Positions 47,935-56,795 of a stretch of 64,000 bases of DNA are shown in pieces. Positions within the stretch are counted from its first letter, which is position 1. Every line of letters starts with the position of its first letter. Origin of the DNA: Arthrobacter sp. Leaf137 (GTDB lineage Bacteria; Actinomycetota; Actinomycetes; Actinomycetales; Micrococcaceae); NCBI RefSeq assembly GCF_001423525.1, contig NZ_LMOI01000023.1:164295-228294 (forward strand), given 5' to 3'. Both the position numbers and the translations under genes were made by a program. The notes below the pieces were generated by a model. The model did no database searches and was not told the origin of the DNA. It saw nothing but the letters and a program-made list of their open reading frames with translations.

Positions 47935-49281
47935 TCAGTCGCCGGAGGGAGTGTTCTGGCTGCGCCGCGCCAGGTTCTCGCGGCGCTGCCTGGCGAGGGC
48001 AGTCCGCAACGGCGGAACCACCACGCCCTGCTCGGCCATCCGGCGCCGGACCTTACGCCGGCAGCCAATCACTGCGGCGGCGCCGAACCCGAGGAGGAGG
48101 AACTGGAGGCTGAGGGCGATGCGGAAGGGATCGAGCCCATAAAGGACTCCGTTGGAGAATCCACTGGCGTACAGGAGGTCCAGCACGAGGCCGATCAGGA
48201 AGATGGCCGTCAGCGCAGCGATAAAGCCGCCAACGTTGACGATCCCGGTGGCGGTGCCGATGCGGTGCGCGGGGTTGAAGGTCCGGGCAAAGTCGAAGCC
48301 GATCATGGACCCGGGACCGCCGATGGCCAGGGCCACCACCAGGATGGCCAGCAGCCAAAGCGGGGCGCGGCCCGGGATGAGCAGGACCGCTGCCCACGCG
48401 GCCGCCGTCACCGCCGCAATGAGCAGGACCATCGTAGAGCGCCGCAGCGGGTGCCGGGAGACGAAGCGGCCAATGAACGGACCCACCGCCATCGCCGCAG
48501 CCACGTAGAGCGCCATGAGGGATGCAACAGTGCCGGCATCCAGGCCCTGTCCGGAAATCAGGAACGGGTAGCCCCACGTCATGGCGAACACGGTTCCGCT
48601 GAACTGGATGGTGAAGTGGCTCCACATTCCCAGCCGGGTGCCGGGCTGGCGCCATGCGCGGGCCAGGGACACGCCCGTTGCCTTCAGCCCCTGCTGCGAT
48701 GTGGGCCGTTCGACGCCGGGCGGAACGTCCTTCAGGAGGACCACCACCAGCACCGCGGCGACAGCGGACATGCCGGCGAGCATCAGGAACGCGGGCGTCC
48801 AGCCGGACGAGTGCAGGACGAAGGCGAAGGGGATCACGCTGATGAGCTGGCCCAGCTGGCCGGACATGCCGGTCAGCTGGGTGACCAGCGGAACCCTGGC
48901 CGGCGCGAACCACAGCGGGATCAGCCGGATCACGGAAATAAAGGTCATCGCATCACCGGCACCCACCAGGACGCGGCCCAGGACACCGCCGGGAATGCTG
49001 TCGGCAAAGGCGAGCTGAAACTGGCCCAGGCCCATCAGGACCGCGCCACCGGCGATCATGGCCCGTGACCCGAACCGGTCCACAAGAAGCCCCACGGGGA
49101 TCTGCAGGGCCGCATAAACCAGCAGCTGCAGGACGGTGAAGAACGAGATTGCCGACGCGCTGGCATGGAACCGCTCGGTGGCCTCAAGTCCCACCACGCC
49201 GAAGGACGTGCGCTGGGACACGGCCACAAGGTACCCGAAAACACCGACGGTCCAAATCAGCCAGGCGCGGGGTGCAGTCAC
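47935..49281 (-). CDS. MFS transporter
   Basis: 448 residues, 12 membrane helices predicted from hydrophobic runs. The MFS loop signature between helices 2 and 3 is seen as GLLVDRFGSRAMIAGG, and the second half has a matching GRFVSRHPLRRS. GTG 49281 gives the start TAPRAWLIWTVGVFGYLVAVSQR, usual for this branch of the family (GlpT/NarK-like single-domain exchangers or uncharacterised carriers); upstream residues to 49314 are not conserved in look. No substrate can be proposed. The C-terminus is basic and cytoplasmic. Confidence 0.88.
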   Translation of the reverse strand: MTAPRAWLIWTVGVFGYLVAVSQRTSFGVVGLEATERFHASASAISFFTVLQLLVYAALQIPVGLLVDRFGSRAMIAGGAVLMGLGQFQLAFADSIPGGVLGRVLVGAGDAMTFISVIRLIPLWFAPARVPLVTQLTGMSGQLGQLISVIPFAFVLHSSGWTPAFLMLAGMSAVAAVLVVVLLKDVPPGVERPTSQQGLKATGVSLARAWRQPGTRLGMWSHFTIQFSGTVFAMTWGYPFLISGQGLDAGTVASLMALYVAAAMAVGPFIGRFVSRHPLRRSTMVLLIAAVTAAAWAAVLLIPGRAPLWLLAILVVALAIGGPGSMIGFDFARTFNPAHRIGTATGIVNVGGFIAALTAIFLIGLVLDLLYASGFSNGVLYGLDPFRIALSLQFLLLGFGAAAVIGCRRKVRRRMAEQGVVVPPLRTALARQRRENLARRSQNTPSGD

Positions 49282-49332
49282 GTCTTCATTATGCCCGCAT
49301 GCCACAGGCCCCACCGCAACACGCGCCGCCGG

Positions 49333-50271
49333 CTACTGCCCGGGGTTCTCCCGGGCGAGGTAGGCCTCGACGGCGGCACCCAGCACATCGGCGTCGGGAA
49401 GCTCGTCGTTCTCGTCGGCGAGCAGTGAGCGGCGGACGATGCCGTCAGACTTTTCGTCGTAACGGGTTTCCAGCCGTGAAACCACCTGCTGGACCTCGTC
49501 CGAGGCCTCGATCTGCTCGGCAATCTGGCGGCTGACGTCGCGGCCCGATTCGCGCAGGCGGTCCGTGGGCAGCATGAGGGATGTGGCCGCCCCCAGGTAC
49601 TCCAGGCCCGCCACCGCGGCGGTGGGGTATTCGGCTTCAGCCAGGTAATGCGGCACGTGGATGACGTAGCCGGCAACGTTGCGGTTCGCCTCGACGAGGC
49701 GCAGTTCCAGGATGTGGCCGACGGCGGCGGGCACCTCCACCGTTGGCTTCCACACGGAGATACCCTCGATGAGCTCGGGCCGGTTTCCGTGCACTGTTAC
49801 ACCCACCGGGCGGGTGTGCGGCACTGGCATGGGAATCGAATGGATCCACGTGACCAGGTTGACGTCCAGCTTCTCGACGATGCCCACCACGGCACGGGCG
49901 AAGCGCTCCCACTGGAGGTCGGGCTCGAACCCGGCCAGCAGCAGGAAAGGCTTCCCCAGCCCGTCAACCAGCCGGTAGAGCGCCAGCCGCGGCTCCTGGT
50001 AATCCTGGATATGGTCTTCGACAAAGCTCACGTGGGGCCTGCGGGACCGGTAGTCGATCAGCTGGTCGGCGTCGAAGACGGCGACGGGCTGGGCATCAAG
50101 GGAGTCCAGCAGTTCGGCATTGATCTGCTTCACCACATGGCCGGCGTCCGCGAAACCGGTAAACCCCATCACCAGGTTCAGGCCGCGAAGCTCCGGGCTG
50201 TGGAACAGCTCGATGTTGCTCGCATAGAGAGCGTCGGGGTCCAGCAGGGAGCCGGAGATCCTTTCAAGCAC
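49333..50271 (-). CDS. PAC2-family protein (proteasome assembly chaperone 2-like)
   Basis: 312 residues of the PAC2 family, common in proteasome-bearing actinobacteria. The core LRGLNLVMGFTGFADAGHVVKQI begins near residue 28 and FLLLAGFEPDLQWERFARAVV near 115; the last 60 residues are helical and acidic. A chaperone role is inferred from the eukaryotic proteins only. GTG 50271 is used because an AAAGGA site lies eight bases upstream; the ATG five bases before it is in another frame. Divergent from pepA. Confidence 0.87.
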   Translation of the reverse strand: MLERISGSLLDPDALYASNIELFHSPELRGLNLVMGFTGFADAGHVVKQINAELLDSLDAQPVAVFDADQLIDYRSRRPHVSFVEDHIQDYQEPRLALYRLVDGLGKPFLLLAGFEPDLQWERFARAVVGIVEKLDVNLVTWIHSIPMPVPHTRPVGVTVHGNRPELIEGISVWKPTVEVPAAVGHILELRLVEANRNVAGYVIHVPHYLAEAEYPTAAVAGLEYLGAATSLMLPTDRLRESGRDVSRQIAEQIEASDEVQQVVSRLETRYDEKSDGIVRRSLLADENDELPDADVLGAAVEAYLARENPGQ

Positions 50272-50526
50272 GCCATGGTCCTTTCACGGGTTGGGGTGGT
50301 CAATAGTCCTAACGCATCCGGCGGACCGGACATTCCGCGGGACCATGTGGTGCACATCTCAGGAAATTCTCCCGCCGTGCCACCAAAGGGCTACGATCGG
50401 AACTGGCCTGCCAGCCGGGCCTGCTTTCGCCCGGGCCGCGTCCGGAACGGCCGCCTCCGGGCCACCATGGCGGGAGCCAAACATGCATCCCCGCCCGATC
50501 TTTTCGAGAATTGAGGACTCATCCCT

Positions 50527-52050
50527 GTGGTCAAGAATACTGAAATCAACCTTAGTACCGTCTCGCGGGACCTGAAGAAGAGCCCCAGCGACGCCGTGGT
50601 CATCGGGGTGGGGCAGGGAACTGACGGGCCGGTCCTGCTGGACAATCCGTTGACGGCGAAATCGGCCGAGGCCCTCGCCGATTCCCTCAAGGCGCTGGGC
50701 ATCACCGGCGCGGCAGACCAGGTGGTCCGGATGCCCGGCCTGCCGGAAACCGGTGCCGGCATCCTGGTACTGGCGGGCGTGGGCAAGGTGCAGGCAGGCA
50801 AGCCACTCGCCGCAGAATCGCTTCGCCGTGCCGCCGGTTCCGCGGTCCGCCAACTCGCCGGGCTGGCAACGGTGGCGCTGGCGTTCCCGACGGCGACAGT
50901 CGCCGACGTCGAGGCCGTCGCCGAGGGTGCGGCGCTGGGTGCCTACTCCTTCACCGAGTTCCGGTCCTCCAGGGACGGGCTCAAGGATCCGGTCCGCAAC
51001 GCACTGATTTTCACCGACGTGGTGGAGCAGAAGGAACTCGGCACTGCCCTGAAGCGCGCGGGCCTGGTAGCCAAGGCTGTCAACGCCACGCGCTCCCTGG
51101 TCAACACCCCGCCCAGCCACCTGTACCCGGAATCGTTCGCCGAGGCAGCCAAGGACCTGGCCAAGGGCCTGCCCGTCAAGGTGACGGTCTGGGACGAGAA
51201 GCGCCTGGAAAAAGAGGGCTTCGGCGGCATCATGGGCGTCGGCAAGGGCTCCACGCGCCAGCCGCGCCTGGTCAAGGTGGAGTACTCCCCCGCCAAGGCT
51301 GCGTCCAGCATCGCGCTCGTGGGCAAGGGCATCACGTTCGACACCGGCGGTATCTCGATCAAGCCGGCCCTCGGCATGGGCGACATGAAGAGCGACATGG
51401 CCGGTGCCGCCGTCGTCCTTAACACTGTCCTGGCCCTCGCCGGACTGGGCCTGCCGGTCAAGGCCACCGCGTGGCTCTGCATTGCCGAGAACATGCCGTC
51501 CGGTGCTGCGTCCCGTCCCGCCGATGTCCTCACGATGTTCGGCGGCAAGACCGTGGAAGTGCTCAACACGGACGCCGAAGGACGCCTGGTCATGGCCGAC
51601 GGAATCGTCGCAGCCAGCCGCGAATACCCGGACGCCATTATTGACGTCGCAACCCTCACGGGTGCGCAGCTCATCGCCCTGGGCAACCGGACCGCGGGCG
51701 TCATGGGCTCGGACAGCGTCACCGGCGCCCTCAAGTCGGCTGCGGACCGCGCCGGAGAACTTGTGTGGCCCATGCCTCTGCCCGAGGAACTGCGCCCCAC
51801 CCTGGATTCCCAGGTGGCGGACCTGGCCAACATCGGCGAACGGCACGGCGGCATGATGACCGCGGCCGTGTTCCTGCGCGAATTCGTGGGCCAGGACAAG
51901 CAAGGCGAACAGATCCCCTGGGCGCACATCGACATCGCCGGCCCGTCCTTCAACAACGGCAGCCCGTACGGCTACACGCACAAGCAGGGCACCGGCTGCA
52001 CGGTCCGGACCCTGGTGGCCTACGTGGAGGACATCCTGGCCGCAGCCTGA
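50527..52050 (+). CDS. pepA: Leucyl aminopeptidase (M17)
   Basis: Cytosolic two-zinc aminopeptidase that frees N-terminal residues from peptides; 507 residues, a hexamer in its family. The N-terminal domain is followed by the catalytic part: GKGITFDTGGISIKP (metal Lys and Asp), MKSDMAGAAVVL and the family signature NTDAEGRLVMAD near residue 350. GTG start with TGAGGA upstream. A 12-bp-stem hairpin ends the transcript before lpdA, so it is monocistronic. Confidence 0.95.
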   Translation: MVKNTEINLSTVSRDLKKSPSDAVVIGVGQGTDGPVLLDNPLTAKSAEALADSLKALGITGAADQVVRMPGLPETGAGILVLAGVGKVQAGKPLAAESLRRAAGSAVRQLAGLATVALAFPTATVADVEAVAEGAALGAYSFTEFRSSRDGLKDPVRNALIFTDVVEQKELGTALKRAGLVAKAVNATRSLVNTPPSHLYPESFAEAAKDLAKGLPVKVTVWDEKRLEKEGFGGIMGVGKGSTRQPRLVKVEYSPAKAASSIALVGKGITFDTGGISIKPALGMGDMKSDMAGAAVVLNTVLALAGLGLPVKATAWLCIAENMPSGAASRPADVLTMFGGKTVEVLNTDAEGRLVMADGIVAASREYPDAIIDVATLTGAQLIALGNRTAGVMGSDSVTGALKSAADRAGELVWPMPLPEELRPTLDSQVADLANIGERHGGMMTAAVFLREFVGQDKQGEQIPWAHIDIAGPSFNNGSPYGYTHKQGTGCTVRTLVAYVEDILAAA

Positions 52051-52071
52051 CGCGGCGACGCGGCAGGGGTG

Positions 52072-52118
52072 CACGCGGCCCTGCGGTACGGGTGATCCCT
52101 GTGCCACAGGGCCGCGTG
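52072..52118 (+). terminator. Hairpin terminator of pepA
   Basis: CACGCGGCCCTG / CAGGGCCGCGTG, a perfect 12-bp stem with a 23-base loop, starting 21 bases past the stop. Confidence 0.6.
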
Positions 52119-52303
52119 ACACTGGACACAAGCGCTCCACAAACGCTGCGCCAAGGTGGAGCATGGATGGGTGGTTCGCTAAGGTGAACCACGGTAGTCA
52201 CAAATGCAAGAGAACTGACCTGCTGACATAATCACGGCAGTGCAATTCCAAGACCAGATGATGCGCGCAGAACGCGTCATCGTTCACGCGAGGGAGCGTT
52301 TAA

Positions 52304-53686
52304 GTGGCCGATCAGGCAACTGCGCAAGAATTCGACATCCTGGTACTCGGTGGCGGCAGCGGCGGATACGCCGCGGCGCTCCGGGCAGTACAGCTCGGCC
52401 TCACCGTCGGCCTCGTGGAGAAAGCCAAGCTGGGCGGCACCTGCCTCCACAATGGCTGCATCCCCACCAAGGCCCTGCTCCACTCTGCCGAACTGGCCGA
52501 CCACGCCCGCGACTCCGCCAAGTACGGCGTGAACGTCACCCTTGACAGCATCGACATGACCGCCGTCAACGCGTACAAGGACGGCATCATCGCCGGCAAG
52601 TACAAGGGCCTCCAGGGCCTCATCAAGTCCAAGGGCATCACCGTCATCGAGGGTGAAGGAAAGCTCCAGGGCACCGACACCGTCGTGGTCAACGGCACCG
52701 CCTACAAGGGCAAGAACATCATCCTGGCCACGGGTTCCTACTCCCGCACCCTGCCCGGCCTGGAAATCGGCGGCAAGGTCATCACCTCCGACCAGGCCCT
52801 CACCATGGACACCATCCCCAAGAGCGCAATCATCCTGGGCGGCGGCGTCATCGGCGTCGAATTCGCCTCGGTGTGGAAGTCCTTCGGCGTGGACGTCACC
52901 ATCGTGGAAGGCCTGCCCTCCCTGGTTCCCAACGAGGACGCCACCATCATCAAGAACTTTGAGCGCGCCTTCAAGAAGCGCGGCATCAAGTTCTCCACCG
53001 GCGTGTTCTTCCAGGGCGTCGAGCAGAACGCCGACGGCGTCAAGGTCACCCTGGTGGACGGCAAGACGTTCGAAGCAGACCTCCTCCTGGTCGCTGTGGG
53101 CCGTGGCCCCGTCACCGCCAACCTTGGCTACGAGGACGCAGGCATCACCATTGACCGCGGCTTCGTCATCACCAACGAGCGCCTGCACACCGGCGTCGGC
53201 AACATCTACGCCGTTGGCGACATCGTCCCCGGCGTCCAGCTGGCACACCGCGGCTACCAGCAGGGCATCTTCGTGGCCGAGGAAATCGCGGGCCTGAAGC
53301 CCGTGATCGTCGAGGACATCAACATCCCCAAGGTCACCTACTCCGAGCCCGAGATCGCCACCGTCGGCTACACCGAAAAGGCTGCCAAGGAAAAGTTCGG
53401 CGACGACCAGGTCCAGACCCAGGAATACAACCTGGCCGGCAACGGCAAGAGCTCCATCCTGGGCACCTCCGGCCTGGTGAAGCTTGTCCGCCAGAAGGAC
53501 GGCCCCGTGGTGGGCGTCCACATGATCGGTGCCCGCATGGGCGAGCAGGTTGGCGAAGCCCAGCTGATCGTGAACTGGGAAGCGTACCCGGAAGATGTGG
53601 CCCAGCTGCTGCACGCACATCCCACGCAGAACGAATCCCTTGGCGAGGCCCACCTGGCTCTGGCCGGCAAGCCGCTTCACGGCTGA
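52304..53686 (+). CDS. lpdA: Dihydrolipoyl dehydrogenase (E3)
   Basis: FAD enzyme that re-oxidises dihydrolipoyl groups of 2-oxoacid dehydrogenase complexes with NAD+; 460 residues. FAD motif GGGSGGYAAA at residues 16-25, redox-active C47/C52 in GGTCLHNGCIPTK, NAD motif GGGVIGVEFA near 182, and the catalytic His-Glu pair in HAHPTQNESLGEA at the C-terminus. GTG start after GGGAG. It is next to the E2 gene but separated from it by a hairpin, so the two may be partly independent. Confidence 0.96.
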   Translation: MADQATAQEFDILVLGGGSGGYAAALRAVQLGLTVGLVEKAKLGGTCLHNGCIPTKALLHSAELADHARDSAKYGVNVTLDSIDMTAVNAYKDGIIAGKYKGLQGLIKSKGITVIEGEGKLQGTDTVVVNGTAYKGKNIILATGSYSRTLPGLEIGGKVITSDQALTMDTIPKSAIILGGGVIGVEFASVWKSFGVDVTIVEGLPSLVPNEDATIIKNFERAFKKRGIKFSTGVFFQGVEQNADGVKVTLVDGKTFEADLLLVAVGRGPVTANLGYEDAGITIDRGFVITNERLHTGVGNIYAVGDIVPGVQLAHRGYQQGIFVAEEIAGLKPVIVEDINIPKVTYSEPEIATVGYTEKAAKEKFGDDQVQTQEYNLAGNGKSSILGTSGLVKLVRQKDGPVVGVHMIGARMGEQVGEAQLIVNWEAYPEDVAQLLHAHPTQNESLGEAHLALAGKPLHG

Positions 53687-53710
53687 TTCCCCACAGCATT
53701 ACCGAGCCCG

Positions 53711-53739
53711 GTGCACCCGGTCCCGCAGACCGGGTGCAC
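53711..53739 (+). terminator. Hairpin between lpdA and the E2 gene
   Basis: Perfect 12-bp stem GTGCACCCGGTC / GACCGGGTGCAC with loop CCGCA, 24 bases past the lpdA stop; no T-run. Confidence 0.6.
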
Positions 53740-53800
53740 TAGGCTTCCAACAAGGCAGCAATCATTCGCACTAAAGATCAATAAGGAGAACGGGGACGAC

Positions 53801-55561
53801 ATGTCTGAATCCGTTAACTTGCCCGCCCTCGGTGAGAGTGTCACCGAAGGAACCGTCACCCGCTGGCTGAAGCAGGTAGGTGACCGGGTAGAGGTGGACG
53901 AGCCGCTGCTCGAGGTCTCCACCGACAAAGTCGACACCGAAATCCCCTCTCCTGTCGCTGGCGTGATTGAGGAAATCCTGGTCGCCGAAGACGAGACCGC
54001 AGAGGTCGGCGCACCGCTGGTCCGCATCGGTGACGGCTCCGGCGGCGGTTCCGCGCCCGCCGAAGAAGCGCCCGCAGCTGCACCGGCGGAAGAGGCGCCC
54101 GCGGCTGAACCCGCCCAGGAAGCTCCCGCCGCACCCGCGGAAGAAAAACCGTCCGCTCCAGCCGCCGAAGCACCTGCTGCCGAAGCACCTGCTGCCGGCG
54201 GTGGCGAAAGCCACGACGTCACCCTCCCTGCCCTGGGCGAGAGCGTCACCGAAGGCACGGTCACCCGCTGGCTGAAGGCCGTGGGCGACACCGTTGAGGT
54301 CGATGAGCCGCTGCTCGAGGTTTCCACGGACAAGGTCGACACCGAAATCCCGTCCCCTGTTGCAGGCACCCTGCAGGAAATCCGCGTGAACGAGGACGAG
54401 ACCGCAGAGGTCGGTTCCGTCCTCGCCGTCATCGGCTCGGGCGCTGCGGCAGCACCGGCGGCCGCCCCGGCCGCCCCCGCCCAGGAAGCACCCAAGCAGG
54501 AAGCCCCGAAGGCCGCTCCGGCGCAGGAAGCACCGGCAGCAGCGCCTGCACCCGCAGCCGCCCCCGCTCCGGCATCCGCACCTGCACCGCAGGCCGCCCC
54601 GGCAGCAGCCGAGGCACCGGCGGCAGGCGGCGAGTCCGGTTACGTCACTCCCCTGGTCCGCAAGCTGGCCAACCAGCACGGCGTGGACATCTCCTCGCTG
54701 TCCGGCACCGGCGTCGGCGGCCGCATCCGCAAGCAGGATGTCATTGCCGCCGCCGAGGCCAAGGCCGCACCAGCGGCAGCTCCCGCTGCAGCACCGGCCG
54801 CAGCCGCACCGGCAGCCGGCAGCGGCCAGGTTTCCTCGCTGCGCGGCACCACCCAGAAGGCTCCGCGCATCCGCCAGGTCATCGCCCGCCGCATGCGCGA
54901 ATCCCTCGAGGTGTCCACGCAGCTGACACAGGTCCACGAAGTGGACATGACCAAGGTTGCCAAGCTCCGCCTCAAGGCCAAGAACTCGTTCCAGGCCCAG
55001 AACGGCACCAAGCTGACCTTCCTGCCGTTCATTGCCAAGGCCGTGGCCGAGGCCCTCAAGCAGCACCCCAAGCTCAACGCTGCGTACGACGAGGACAAGC
55101 AGGAAATCACCTACCACAACGCCGAACACCTGGCGATCGCCGTCGACACCGACAAGGGCCTCCTGGTTCCGGTCATCTCCGACGCCGGCAACCTGAACCT
55201 GGCCGGCCTCGCCGGGAAGATCGCCGATGTGGCTTCCCGTACCCGCGACGGCAAGATCGGTCCGGACGAGCTGTCCGGCGGCACGTTCAGCATCACCAAC
55301 ATCGGTTCGGTGGGCGCCCTGTTCGACACCCCGATCATCAACCAGCCGCAGGTGGGCATCCTGGGCACCGGTGCCATCGTTAAGCGCCCCGTAGTGGTTG
55401 CTGACGAAAACGGTGACGACTCGATCGCCATCCGCTCCATGATGTACCTGTCGCTGACGTACGACCACCGCCTGGTGGACGGCGCCGACGCGGGCCGGTT
55501 CCTCCAGACCCTGAAGGCACGCCTCGAAGAGGGCGCCTTCGAAGCGGATCTGGGCCTCTAA
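53801..55561 (+). CDS. sucB: 2-oxoacid dehydrogenase E2, dihydrolipoamide succinyl/acetyltransferase with two lipoyl domains
   Basis: 586 residues. Two lipoyl domains with near-identical sequence carry the lipoylated lysines K43 and K178 in EVSTDKVDTEIPSP; each is followed by an Ala/Pro/Glu-rich linker. A peripheral-subunit-binding domain (VTPLVRKLANQHGVDISSLSGTG) lies near 285, and the catalytic domain ends in DHRLVDGADAG with H556 and D560. Actinobacterial genes of this type are annotated as SucB but the product often serves both pyruvate and 2-oxoglutarate dehydrogenase complexes, so acyl specificity is open. AAGGAGAA precedes the ATG. lpdA upstream and lipBA downstream are functionally linked. 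Confidence 0.93.
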   Translation: MSESVNLPALGESVTEGTVTRWLKQVGDRVEVDEPLLEVSTDKVDTEIPSPVAGVIEEILVAEDETAEVGAPLVRIGDGSGGGSAPAEEAPAAAPAEEAPAAEPAQEAPAAPAEEKPSAPAAEAPAAEAPAAGGGESHDVTLPALGESVTEGTVTRWLKAVGDTVEVDEPLLEVSTDKVDTEIPSPVAGTLQEIRVNEDETAEVGSVLAVIGSGAAAAPAAAPAAPAQEAPKQEAPKAAPAQEAPAAAPAPAAAPAPASAPAPQAAPAAAEAPAAGGESGYVTPLVRKLANQHGVDISSLSGTGVGGRIRKQDVIAAAEAKAAPAAAPAAAPAAAAPAAGSGQVSSLRGTTQKAPRIRQVIARRMRESLEVSTQLTQVHEVDMTKVAKLRLKAKNSFQAQNGTKLTFLPFIAKAVAEALKQHPKLNAAYDEDKQEITYHNAEHLAIAVDTDKGLLVPVISDAGNLNLAGLAGKIADVASRTRDGKIGPDELSGGTFSITNIGSVGALFDTPIINQPQVGILGTGAIVKRPVVVADENGDDSIAIRSMMYLSLTYDHRLVDGADAGRFLQTLKARLEEGAFEADLGL

Positions 55562-55574
55562 GCCCGGCAAGCAG

Positions 55575-55632
55575 TCCGCGGCGGCTGTCCGGCTTCCGGT
55601 GGTTTTCCACTGGAAGTCCGGCCGGCCGCTGC
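55575..55632 (+). terminator. Hairpin terminator of the E2 gene
   Basis: Long imperfect stem centred on GGTGG-TTTT-CCACT, with outer GCGGC/GCCGC pairing, starting 14 bases past the stop. Confidence 0.5.
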
Positions 55633-55688
55633 GGCATTTAAGCGCTACTGCGGCAGGCACGCGCTGCGGAGGGCACACATCCGCCGGT

Positions 55689-55720
55689 TACTACAGAGCG
55701 TAGAAGAATCCGGATAGACT
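55689..55720 (+). promoter_or_regulatory. Fourth BlaI-like operator plus -10 element of the small membrane protein gene
   Basis: TACTAC-AGAGC-GTAGAA at 55689-55705 differs from the cyd operators by one base in one arm. Ten bases later comes the -10 TAGACT (55715-55720), then six bases and the ATG at 55727. The operator covers the expected -35. Confidence 0.6.
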
Positions 55721-55726
55721 GTTCCC

Positions 55727-56077
55727 ATGAACATCGTTTACAACGTCATGGTCTTCCTGCACATCGTCGGCGCCGCCATGATCGTCGGCATCTGGATCGG
55801 GCAGATGAAGAAGCCCACCGTCCACCCGCGCCAGTTCGATGGTGCTGCCCTGCAGCTCCTCACCGGTGTGGCGATGATGGGCCTGATCCCCGCCCTGGAC
55901 ATGGACGCCAACTACGCCAAGCTGGGCATCAAGCTCGTCATTGCACTGGTGGTTGCCGTCCTGGCCTTCCTTGGCAGCCGCAAATTCAAGAAGGGCGAAC
56001 CGGTCTCCATCGGCCTGGCCCACAGCGTGGGCGGCCTGGCACTGCTGAACGTCGCCATCGCGACGCTTTGGCGGTAG
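55727..56077 (+). CDS. Small four-helix membrane protein, possible member of the BlaI-controlled regulon
   Basis: 116 residues with four hydrophobic segments. The first (VMVFLHIVGAAMIVGIWIG) has a His in the membrane, and a second His occurs in helix four (GLAHSVGG). In-membrane His pairs are seen in heme- or copper-handling families such as CopD, but I cannot assign it. No ribosome site; a -10 hexamer six bases before the ATG predicts a leaderless mRNA. A BlaI-type operator covers its promoter, linking it to the bd oxidase genes. A strong hairpin ends the unit, so it is a single gene. Confidence 0.8.
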   Translation: MNIVYNVMVFLHIVGAAMIVGIWIGQMKKPTVHPRQFDGAALQLLTGVAMMGLIPALDMDANYAKLGIKLVIALVVAVLAFLGSRKFKKGEPVSIGLAHSVGGLALLNVAIATLWR

Positions 56078-56103
56078 CTGCCCCGCACCTCCGCTTGCCA
56101 CAG

Positions 56104-56144
56104 ACGACGGCGGCGCTCCCCCTGCGCGGGAGCGCCGCCGTCGT
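56104..56144 (+). terminator. Strong hairpin terminator after the small membrane protein gene
   Basis: Perfect 17-bp stem, arm ACGACGGCGGCGCTCCC, with loop CCTGCGC; followed by GCGTTGTT. Begins 26 bases past the stop. Confidence 0.75.
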
Positions 56145-56276
56145 GCGTTGTTCAGGCTGGTCACAATCCTCTCTCAGCGGACAACCCGTGCACCGGTGCT
56201 GCCAAATCCCTAGGATGGGGAGCGGCGGGCTGCGGCGGATGCCGGCGCCCGGATCGAATCAATGTTGAGGAGTGAC

Positions 56277-56705
56277 ATGGCTACAACACGCAACGCGCAC
56301 ACGGTATGGACGGGCAGCCTGACTGAGGGCTCCGGCAACACCACCCTGGACAGCTCAGGCCTGGGCACGTTCGATGTCACCTGGAAGGCACGCACCGAAG
56401 CGGCCGAGGGCAAGACCAGCCCCGAGGAACTCATCGCAGCCGCACACTCGGCATGTTTCTCGATGGCCTTCAGCCACGAACTCAGCCAGGCCGGTTTCAC
56501 CCCGGAAGAAGTCAACACCAAGGCGGAGGTGGGCTTCCAGCCGGGCACCGGCATCACCGGCAGCCACCTGACCCTGAATGCCCGCATCCCCGGCATCTCC
56601 GAGGAAGACTTCCAGCGCATCGCCGAGGCAGCCAAGAAGGGCTGCCCGGTATCGCAGGCGCTGGCCGGGATCGAGATCAGCCTGGACGCCACGCTCGCTT
56701 CCTGA
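56277..56705 (+). CDS. OsmC-family peroxiredoxin
   Basis: 142 residues, hydroperoxide-reducing family. The first catalytic Cys is in AAHSACFSMAFSHEL near residue 60 and the second in KKGCPVSQAL near 125, the usual OsmC spacing; the Arg of the active site may be in TWKARTEA. It has no Ohr-type N-terminus, so OsmC-like is the better call. TGAGGAG stands six bases before ATG 56277. It faces the Tricorn gene across a shared terminator. Confidence 0.92.
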   Translation: MATTRNAHTVWTGSLTEGSGNTTLDSSGLGTFDVTWKARTEAAEGKTSPEELIAAAHSACFSMAFSHELSQAGFTPEEVNTKAEVGFQPGTGITGSHLTLNARIPGISEEDFQRIAEAAKKGCPVSQALAGIEISLDATLAS

Positions 56706-56718
56706 CCCGATTAACGCC

Positions 56719-56764
56719 CAAGGCCCTGTTCCTGCCGGTTCGTCCGGCGGGAACAGGGCCTTTT
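56719..56764. terminator. Bidirectional terminator between osmC and the protease gene
   Basis: AAGGCCCTGTTCC / GGAACAGGGCCTT arms with a T-run (CCTTTTG), and an inner GCCGG/CCGGC. The A-run at the other side serves the minus-strand gene. Confidence 0.8.
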
Positions 56765-56795
56765 GCGCTTCGGCTGCAGGCAGCAGCCCGTCAGG

